DNA from: an uncultured Oscillospiraceae bacterium
GTDB taxonomy: Bacteria; Bacillota; Clostridia; Oscillospirales; Oscillospiraceae
NCBI GenBank assembly: GCA_944385365.1
Contig: CALWWW010000008.1
Location: forward strand, 1-64,000
Reading direction: 5' to 3'
DNA length: 64,000 bases
A model generated the notes under the pieces. The model made no database searches and was not told where the DNA came from. It worked only from the letters and a program-made list of their open reading frames with translations. The position numbers and the translations under genes were made by a program. This document shows, piece by piece, positions 58,600-64,000 of this stretch. Position 1 is the first letter of the stretch. Every line of letters starts with the position of its first letter.

Positions 58600-59742
58600 A
58601 TGGATGTCTCTGTCGTTCCCTGTTCTGCATATGACTTGTCCCAATGCCGTCAGGCGCTGGAGCAATTACTGTCCCCCCTGGGGGGCCTGGACTGGGTGCG
58701 CCCCGGTATGCGCGTGGGGCTCAAGGCCAATCTGATCACGTTTCTCAAGCCCGACGCCGCCGGTACCACCCATCCGGTGGTGCTCAGCGCCCTGTCGGAG
58801 CTGCTGACCGAGCGCGGCGCGGAGGTCATCATCGGCGACAGCCCCGGCGGACTCTACAATGCCGCCTTTGTGGGCCGGGTCTACAGCGCCGCCGGGCTCC
58901 ATGAGACGGAACAGCACGGGGCCAAGCTCAACCAGGATTTCTCCCAGCGGGAGGTGGAGTACCCCGAGGGCAAGATCTGCCGCCGCTTTCCCTATACGGC
59001 ATGGCTGGATTCCGTGGACGCCGTCATCAACGTGTGCAAGCTGAAAACCCACGGCATGATGGCCCTGTCCTGCGGCGCGAAAAACCTCTTCGGCGTCATC
59101 CCCGGCACCCGCAAGCCGGAATTCCATTTTCAGTTTTCCAATCCGGCGGACTTTACCCGGATGATTATTGATCTGGATGAATATGTCAAACCGGTGCTCC
59201 ACATCTGCGACGCCATTGTGGGCATGGAGGGCAACGGTCCCACCGCCGGTACGCCCCGGCCCGTGGGCTGTCTGGCCGCCTCGGCCAGCCCCCACCAGCT
59301 GGATTTGGTCTGCGCTGCCCTGGTGGGCCTGAGCCGCAGCGACGTCCCCACGTTGGAGGCCGCCTACGAACGGCAGATGATCCCGGCCACGGTGGACGAG
59401 CTCACCGTCTCCGACGGCTGGCGGGACTTTATCGTGCCCGATTACCAGCGCATTCAGGGCCAGAGCAGCCTGCTGTTCCGGGGCCGCGGCGGTCTTTTGG
59501 GCCGCGTGGGCGGCGCCGTCATTCAGGCCGCCGTCTGTCCCCGGCCCACGGTGAAGCCATCGGTCTGCGTCGGCTGCGGCGAATGTTCCCACGTCTGCCC
59601 GGCCAAGGCCATCACCATGAAAAACAAACTGCCGGTCATCGACCGCCGCGCCTGTATCCGCTGCTTCTGCTGTCAGGAGTTTTGCCCCAAGGGGGCCATG
59701 GTACAGCACCGGCCCCTGGCCGCCCGGATTCTCAACCCATGA
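58600..59742 (+). CDS. DUF362 protein with two [4Fe-4S] ferredoxin motifs
   Basis: 380 residues, no signal peptide. DUF362 domain at about 30-250 (GLKANLITF, IIGDSPGG, VINVCKLKTHGM and SCGAKNLFGVIPG). The C-terminus has CVGCGECSHVCP (about 325-336) and CIRCFCCQEFCP (about 352-363), a bacterial 2x[4Fe-4S] ferredoxin module. Members are probable redox proteins of anaerobes with no settled reaction. yfcE follows after 19 bp. Confidence 0.9.
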   Translation: MDVSVVPCSAYDLSQCRQALEQLLSPLGGLDWVRPGMRVGLKANLITFLKPDAAGTTHPVVLSALSELLTERGAEVIIGDSPGGLYNAAFVGRVYSAAGLHETEQHGAKLNQDFSQREVEYPEGKICRRFPYTAWLDSVDAVINVCKLKTHGMMALSCGAKNLFGVIPGTRKPEFHFQFSNPADFTRMIIDLDEYVKPVLHICDAIVGMEGNGPTAGTPRPVGCLAASASPHQLDLVCAALVGLSRSDVPTLEAAYERQMIPATVDELTVSDGWRDFIVPDYQRIQGQSSLLFRGRGGLLGRVGGAVIQAAVCPRPTVKPSVCVGCGECSHVCPAKAITMKNKLPVIDRRACIRCFCCQEFCPKGAMVQHRPLAARILNP

Positions 59743-59761
59743 TTGAAGGAGATGCTTTCTC

Positions 59762-60304
59762 ATGAAACTCATGATTGCTTCCGACCTCCACGGCTCGGCC
59801 CATTGGTGCCGCAAGCTGCTGGACGCCTACGAGCGGGAGCAGCCGGACCGGCTGCTGCTGCTGGGAGATATTCTCTACCACGGCCCCCGCAACGATCTGC
59901 CCAAGGCCTATGACCCTAAAGCCGTCATCGCCATGCTGAACCCGCTGGCCGACCGGCTTCTTTGCGTCCGGGGCAACTGCGACTGTGAGGTGGACCAGAT
60001 GGTGCTGGACTTCCCCATTCTGGCCGACTATGCCGTGCTGACCTGGAATGGCCGCCTGATTTACGCCACCCACGGCCATATCTTCGGGGAAAACAACCCG
60101 CCCAAATTGCAGCCCAAGGACATTTTGCTCTGCGGTCACACCCATGTGCCCCGGTGCAAGGCCCATGACGGGTTCACCTACTGGAACCCCGGCTCCGTGT
60201 CCATTCCCAAGGAGAACTCCCACCGGGGCTATATGCTGCTGGAGGGCGACCGGGCCGTCTGGAAAGAACTGGACGGCGACACGGTCATGGAGACGAAGAT
60301 TTGA
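59762..60304 (+). CDS. yfcE: YfcE-family phosphodiesterase
   Basis: 180 residues of the MJ0936/YfcE metallophosphoesterase type. ASDLHGS (6-12), LLGDILYHGPRN (about 34-45), VRGNCD (about 72-77), THGHIF (about 98-103) and CGHTHVPR (about 122-129) provide the metal ligands. E. coli YfcE cleaves phosphodiesters in vitro; the natural substrate is unknown. AAGGAGAT precedes the start. The stop overlaps the next gene by four bases. Confidence 0.92.
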   Translation: MKLMIASDLHGSAHWCRKLLDAYEREQPDRLLLLGDILYHGPRNDLPKAYDPKAVIAMLNPLADRLLCVRGNCDCEVDQMVLDFPILADYAVLTWNGRLIYATHGHIFGENNPPKLQPKDILLCGHTHVPRCKAHDGFTYWNPGSVSIPKENSHRGYMLLEGDRAVWKELDGDTVMETKI

Positions 60305-60975
60305 CCCGGCCCAGCCGCCTGCTGACGGTGCTGCGGGCCGTGGTCACGGCGCTGCTGGTCCTCAGCGGCTCCATCGCCGTCCCCATCCTCTGCCGGTTTT
60401 TCTACTATCTGCACATCGGCCCCCTGGGACTGGTGGAGCAGACGGGCCTGTCGGCGGACCAGATTCGGCAGGCCTACAATGAAATGATGGACTTCTGCAT
60501 TGGACGGACGGATGTCTTTTCCGCCGGTGTTCTGCCCTTTTCTGCATCGGGGCGGGACCATTTTGCCGATGTGGGCGTGCTGTTCCGGCTGGATTTGATC
60601 ATTCTGGCCGGTTCCCTGGCAGCGTGGCTGCTGCTGTGGTTCCTGGGCCGCCGGACCCGTCGGGTCCCGGCGCGTCTGCTGGGTCACGGGCCGGGCTTTT
60701 GGGCCGCTGTGGGGCTGGGCGCTGTGTTTCTGATCATCGGCGTCCTGGCGGCTCTCGATTTTGACCGGGCCTTTGTCCTGTTTCACACGGTGTTTTTCCC
60801 CGGTAAGACCAACTGGGTCTTCGACTGGCGGACCGATCCCATTATCCTGCTGCTGCCGCAGTCCTTTTTCCGCAACTGCGCCCTGTTGATTCTCGGAGTG
60901 CTGCTGCTGTGGTGCGGCGCGCTGGTGGCGCTGGATCTCCGGACCCGCCGAAAACACCGCGTCCAATCTACATAA
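60301..60975 (+). CDS. TIGR01906-family integral membrane protein
   Basis: 224 residues with four membrane segments (about 12-33, 99-118, 139-160, 192-214). The TTG start overlaps the yfcE stop (TTGA), so translation is coupled. Family signature: HFADVGVLF near 80-88, and FHTVFFPGKTNWVFDWRTDPII near 160-181 (read as one conserved loop). Function unknown. A strong terminator follows. Confidence 0.9.
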   Translation: MTRPSRLLTVLRAVVTALLVLSGSIAVPILCRFFYYLHIGPLGLVEQTGLSADQIRQAYNEMMDFCIGRTDVFSAGVLPFSASGRDHFADVGVLFRLDLIILAGSLAAWLLLWFLGRRTRRVPARLLGHGPGFWAAVGLGAVFLIIGVLAALDFDRAFVLFHTVFFPGKTNWVFDWRTDPIILLLPQSFFRNCALLILGVLLLWCGALVALDLRTRRKHRVQST

Positions 60976-61018
60976 AAAATGAGGGGTTTATCCACACGGA
61001 TAACTCCCTCATTTTTTA
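60974..61018 (+). terminator. Terminator after the TIGR01906 gene
   Basis: AAAAAATGAGGG and CCCTCATTTTTT arms with an inner TTATCC/GGATAA stem, overlapping the stop codon. Confidence 0.93.
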
Positions 61019-61019
61019 C

Positions 61020-61032
61020 TTCATTTAATGAA
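61020..61032. promoter_or_regulatory. Short palindrome before the winged-helix regulator gene
   Basis: TTCATTTAATGAA, a perfect 6-1-6 palindrome in the 95-bp gap before the regulator gene. Possible operator; unproven. Confidence 0.25.
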
Positions 61033-61070
61033 AGTACAGGTGGCGTCGCCGCCGGAACCGGAGGTGCTTC

Positions 61071-61571
61071 ATGAAGCAACGAATGGAATTTCTCAAATTG
61101 GAACCGGCCCTGCACCGCTGGCTTCTGGCCCAGCTGGAACGGGCTCCCGCCACCCTGTCCGGCGCGGCGGAACTCCATGAGGCCATGTCTGATTTGCAGG
61201 AGGGGCATGTGTCCTCGCTGATGATGGAGCTGCTGCCCGCCGACACGCCAGCCATCGTTCCGGAGGAACGGCTGGTCTGCGGTCCGCTGACCATGTACCC
61301 CAGCAGCCACCGGGTCCTCAAGGAGGGCGCGGAACTGCTGCTGACGCCAAAAGAGTTCGATATTCTCCTGCTTTTGATGCAAAAACCCGGTCAGGTTTTT
61401 ACAAAAGAGCAGATTTATCAGGCCGTCTGGGGGGACCCCTACTACATGGACGAGAGCAACATCATGGCCTTTATCCACAAGCTGCGCCGGAAAGTCGAAC
61501 CCAATCCCGACGCCCCGGTCCATCTGCTCACGGTGTGGGGCGTGGGCTACCGTCTGGTGGATGGTCCCTGA
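61071..61571 (+). CDS. OmpR/PhoB-type winged-helix regulator without receiver domain
   Basis: 166 residues. The C-terminal 100 residues are a standard Trans_reg_C domain: LTPKEFDILLLL (about 91-102), the transactivation loop, ESNIMAFIHKLRRKVE (about 131-146, recognition helix) and VWGVGYRL. The N-terminal 65 residues are not a CheY-like receiver: no Asp cluster, no phosphorylation site, and too short. GGAGG stands 6 bases before the ATG. The stop codon is followed at once by three direct repeats and then mgtA, so this protein is probably the regulator of mgtA. How it senses its signal is unknown. Confidence 0.85.
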   Translation: MKQRMEFLKLEPALHRWLLAQLERAPATLSGAAELHEAMSDLQEGHVSSLMMELLPADTPAIVPEERLVCGPLTMYPSSHRVLKEGAELLLTPKEFDILLLLMQKPGQVFTKEQIYQAVWGDPYYMDESNIMAFIHKLRRKVEPNPDAPVHLLTVWGVGYRLVDGP

Positions 61572-61572
61572 A

Positions 61573-61601
61573 TCGCAAGAAAATTGCAAGGGTTTTGCCA
61601 T
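61573..61601 (+). promoter_or_regulatory. Three 7-bp direct repeats at 11-bp spacing (candidate operator)
   Basis: TCGCAAG (61573-61579), TTGCAAG (61584-61590) and TTGCCAT (61595-61601), each separated by 4 bp. This 7+4 layout is the binding geometry of OmpR/PhoB-type proteins, and such a protein is encoded immediately upstream. Confidence 0.55.
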
Positions 61602-61635
61602 GGGCAAATTCCTATAAGTTCGCTAAGCTGACTAT

Positions 61636-61676
61636 GGTCTGAAACAAAGACCGCAGCATTTGGCGTCAACCGCCAA
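61636..61676 (+). promoter_or_regulatory. Two small hairpins in the mgtA leader
   Basis: GGTCT-GAAACAA-AGACC (61636-61652) and TTGGCG-TCAAC-CGCCAA (61660-61676) precede the leader ORF. No M-box consensus is seen. Confidence 0.45.
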
Positions 61677-61718
61677 CGCAAACCATGAATTTTTCAATCT
61701 CTGAAGGAGGTGCGAACC

Positions 61719-61970
61719 ATGGACAACGACAGAAGTAGCAGTCACAGTATGCGGCCGAAGCCACGACACGGCCTTTGGGCGCCCATGGGCCGCGCCGCTC
61801 GTTTCTGCCGCCGATCTTACGGAACGGAGGAAACGACCAATGAAGAGAATGATGAACGCACCTGCTGTCCGCGCCGGCCAGCAGGCCCTGCGGCTGCAAT
61901 TCGCAGCCACGCACCCCTCCCGTGCGGTGCTGGAGCACCTGCACACCAGCCTTTCCGGCCTCACGCCTGA
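61719..61970 (+). CDS. Possible leader ORF overlapping the start of mgtA
   Basis: 83 codons, beginning [25 protein letters not shown] lies 8 bases before its ATG, the best ribosome site in the region. It covers the mgtA start (61840) in another frame and ends 130 bp inside mgtA. The product beyond the overlap looks like a frame shadow (Pro/Ala/Arg-rich), so only the part up to about residue 40 may matter. The early acidic residues and later prolines recall leader peptides such as MgtL that sense magnesium or proline through ribosome behaviour. That parallel is inference. Confidence 0.4.
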   Translation: MDNDRSSSHSMRPKPRHGLWAPMGRAARFCRRSYGTEETTNEENDERTCCPRRPAGPAAAIRSHAPLPCGAGAPAHQPFRPHA

Positions 61971-64000
61971 GGCAGTCACGGAAAGCCGTACCCAGTACGG
62001 CCCCAACACCATGGACCGCAGCAGCCGCCCCTCCCTGCTTCACCAGCTGTGGAGCGCCTTTGTCAATCCCTTTACGGCGATTTTGTTCTGTCTGGCCCTG
62101 GTGTCCACCGTCACCGACATGATTTTTCCCCGGTTTTCGCTGTTCGGCAGCACGCCGGAGGAGTTCGACCCCATTACGGTCATCATCATTCTGACCATGG
62201 TGACCATTTCCGGCATTCTGCGGTTTGTCCAGGAGCGCCGCAGCTCCAACGCCTCGGAAAAGCTCCTGGCCATGATCACAACCACCTGCACCGTCACCCG
62301 TGACGGCGCCGAGCGGCAGGAACTGCCCCTGGAAGAGCTGGTGGTGGGCGATATCATCCACCTGTCCGTGGGCGATCTGATTCCCGCCGACGTCCGCATT
62401 CTGGAGGCGCGGGACTGCTTTGTCAGCCAGGCCGGTCTCACCGGTGAGAGCGCCCCCATCGAAAAGACGGCGGCCGCGCTTCCCGTCTACAAGAGCGCCG
62501 CGGAATGCGAAAATCTGGCGTTGCAGGGCAGCAGTGTCGTGTCCGGCACGGCGACCGCCGTGGTACTGGCAGTAGGCGGCGAAACGCAGTTCGGCGCCAT
62601 TGCCGCCAGCCTGTCCAAGGAGCCTACGGAGAGCAGTTTTACTCGCGGCATCAACGCCGTGTCCAAGGTCCTGATCCGCTTTATGCTGGTCATGGTGCCC
62701 CTGGTCTTTGTGCTGACGGGGCTGACCAAGGGCAACTGGCTGTCGGCCTTCCTGTTCGCCATCTCCGTGGCCGTGGGGCTGACGCCGGAGATGCTGCCCA
62801 TGATTGTCACCACCTGTCTGGCCAAAGGCGCGGTGGTCATGGGACGGCGGCAGGTCATTGTAAAAAATCTCAACGCCATTCAGAATTTCGGTGCCATGGA
62901 CGTGCTGTGCACCGACAAAACCGGCACGCTGACCCGGGACGAGGTGGTTCTGGAATACCACTGGAACGTGGAGGGCCGGGAGGACCTGCGGGTGCTGCGC
63001 CACGCCTACCTGAACAGCTATTTCCAGACCGGATATAAAAACCTCATGGATTTGGCGATTATCCGCAAAACCGAGGAATCGGAAGCCGCCGACCCCCGGC
63101 TCACGGACCTGTCCGAAGCCTATGAGAAGGTGGACGAGATTCCCTTCGACTTCCAGCGCCGCCGTCTGACGACGGTGGTCCGGGACCGTCAGGGCAAAAC
63201 CCAGATGGTGACCAAGGGGGCCGTGGAGGAAATGCTCTCCGTCTGCGCCTATGCCGAGTGTGACGGCGCGGTGCGGCCCCTGGACGAGGACCTGCGCCGC
63301 CGGATTCTGGACACGGTGGCATCCCTCAACGACAAGGGCTTCCGGGTGCTGGCCCTGGCACAGAAGAGCAACCCCTCCCCGGTGGACGCTTTCGGTGTGG
63401 CCGATGAGCAGGACATGGTGCTGCTGGGCTATCTGGCCTTCCTGGACCCCCCCAAGGAGTCCGCCGCCGCGGCCATTGCCGCCATGGCAGCCCATGGTGT
63501 GGCTGTCAAGGTCCTGACCGGTGACAATGACAAGGTGACGGCCACGGTATGCCGTCAAGTGGGATTGCCGGTGGACCATCTGCTGCTGGGCAGCGATATC
63601 GAAGCCATGGACGACAAGACCCTGGCCCGTGCTGTGGAAACGACGACGGTATTTGCCAAGCTGTCCCCCGCCCAGAAAACCCGCATCGTTCAGGCGCTCC
63701 GGGCCAACGGCCACACGGTGGGCCATCTGGGCGACGGCATCAACGACGCCGCCGCCATGCAGGAGGCCGATATCGGCATCAGCGTCGATACGGCGGTGGA
63801 TGTGGCCAAGGAGGCCGCCGACCTGATTCTCCTGCAAAAGGACTTGATGGTGCTGGAAGACGGCATCCTCGAGGGCCGCAAGACGTACGCCAACATGATC
63901 AAATACATCAAAATGACGGCGTCTTCCAACTTCGGCAACATGTTTTCCGTGTTGGCAGCTTCGGCGCTGCTGCCGTTCCTGCCCATGGCAAGCTTGCAGC
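61840..64000 (+). CDS. mgtA: Magnesium-importing P-type ATPase MgtA (partial, runs off the end)
   Basis: 720 residues are present of about 900; the C-terminal membrane region is cut by the window edge. P-type ATPase of the P3B class for Mg2+ uptake. Order: first membrane pair (about 70-135), actuator domain with LTGESAP (about 199-205), second pair with [16 protein letters not shown], phosphorylation site [12 protein letters not shown] (D359), nucleotide domain, [13 protein letters not shown] (about 557) and hinge [14 protein letters not shown] (about 631). The start ATG is preceded by CGGAGGAAACGACC. Expression is probably controlled by the upstream repeats, hairpins and leader ORF. Confidence 0.95.
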   Translation, partial: MKRMMNAPAVRAGQQALRLQFAATHPSRAVLEHLHTSLSGLTPEAVTESRTQYGPNTMDRSSRPSLLHQLWSAFVNPFTAILFCLALVSTVTDMIFPRFSLFGSTPEEFDPITVIIILTMVTISGILRFVQERRSSNASEKLLAMITTTCTVTRDGAERQELPLEELVVGDIIHLSVGDLIPADVRILEARDCFVSQAGLTGESAPIEKTAAALPVYKSAAECENLALQGSSVVSGTATAVVLAVGGETQFGAIAASLSKEPTESSFTRGINAVSKVLIRFMLVMVPLVFVLTGLTKGNWLSAFLFAISVAVGLTPEMLPMIVTTCLAKGAVVMGRRQVIVKNLNAIQNFGAMDVLCTDKTGTLTRDEVVLEYHWNVEGREDLRVLRHAYLNSYFQTGYKNLMDLAIIRKTEESEAADPRLTDLSEAYEKVDEIPFDFQRRRLTTVVRDRQGKTQMVTKGAVEEMLSVCAYAECDGAVRPLDEDLRRRILDTVASLNDKGFRVLALAQKSNPSPVDAFGVADEQDMVLLGYLAFLDPPKESAAAAIAAMAAHGVAVKVLTGDNDKVTATVCRQVGLPVDHLLLGSDIEAMDDKTLARAVETTTVFAKLSPAQKTRIVQALRANGHTVGHLGDGINDAAAMQEADIGISVDTAVDVAKEAADLILLQKDLMVLEDGILEGRKTYANMIKYIKMTASSNFGNMFSVLAASALLPFLPMASLQ

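Noticed and set aside
61572-61839. M-box magnesium riboswitch
   Set aside because: None of the conserved M-box sequence blocks is recognisable and the foldable region is too short.
61666-63837. 723-codon minus-strand open frame
   Set aside because: Antisense of mgtA, which shows all P-type ATPase motifs in frame.

Overview
The window reads as chromosome of a high-GC, low-mobility, spore-forming Clostridia, most like the gut Oscillospiraceae (Oscillibacter / Dysosmobacter / Flavonifractor type). Signs are an IspH-ribosomal protein S1 fusion, the Firmicutes-type L27 with its Prp protease, a GerW/YtfJ spore-coat-type protein next to scpAB, a T-box in front of thrS, a perfect CIRCE operator, an NfnAB ferredoxin:NADP+ enzyme, and strong AAAGGAGG ribosome sites. 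The genus is inference. I saw no rRNA, tRNA, CRISPR array, transposase, phage gene or clear gene island.

Layout. 1-442: hairpin repeats. 443-4392 (minus): small acidic protein, lgt, two M16 peptidase-fold proteins. 4535-6539 (plus): prmA and a membrane-anchored DUF4015-like protein. 7062-10778: htpG under CIRCE control, ridA, a zinc-ribbon membrane protein. 10904-21294 (minus): ispH-rpsA, plsC, cmk, a BaiN-like flavoprotein, an RpiR-type regulator, rluB-like, dacF-like, gerW, DUF2953, scpB, scpA, a site-2 protease. 22354-28958 (minus): engB, lon, clpX, clpP and tig, a protein quality-control cluster. 29111-35883 (minus): metallophosphoesterase, thrC, yraN, rnhB, rbgA, lepB, rplS, aminotransferase. 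36542-38643: thrS with its T-box leader. 38953-40976 (plus): yabE-like and ksgA. 40958-46455 (minus): sfsA, obg, rpmA, prp, rplU, CBS protein, M18 aminopeptidase. 47300-51992 (minus): nfnB, nfnA, gluQ, DUF5104 lipoprotein. 52138-54575 (plus): ABC-F ATPase and YczE-like protein. 55412-58376 (minus): 2-hydroxyacid dehydrogenase, YbaK/ProX-type deacylase, LCP protein. 58600-61571 (plus): DUF362 ferredoxin protein, yfcE, TIGR01906 membrane protein, a receiver-less winged-helix regulator. 61572 to the end: a structured leader with a small ORF, then mgtA, cut off by the window edge.

The genes are mostly housekeeping: translation, ribosome assembly, proteolysis, envelope. The unusual material is between operons. 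Seven GC-rich blocks (1-305, 6553-6926, 21705-22344, 36037-36530, 41695-42134, 46581-47285, 54588-55412) are mosaics of the same small hairpin modules. The stems differ between copies but stay complementary. Each block abuts at least one gene 3' end. A separate 153-164 bp element occurs three times (31311-31463, 47031-47194, 55224-55387). It has a conserved core and several stems that change sequence while keeping pairing, which is what a folded RNA (or a hairpin-forming mobile DNA) looks like. I do not recognise it, and it is the best candidate here for something undescribed. The second is the mgtA region: an OmpR-type DNA-binding protein without a receiver domain, three 7-bp direct repeats at exact 11-bp spacing just after its stop codon, two small hairpins, and a well-translated upstream ORF overlapping the mgtA start.
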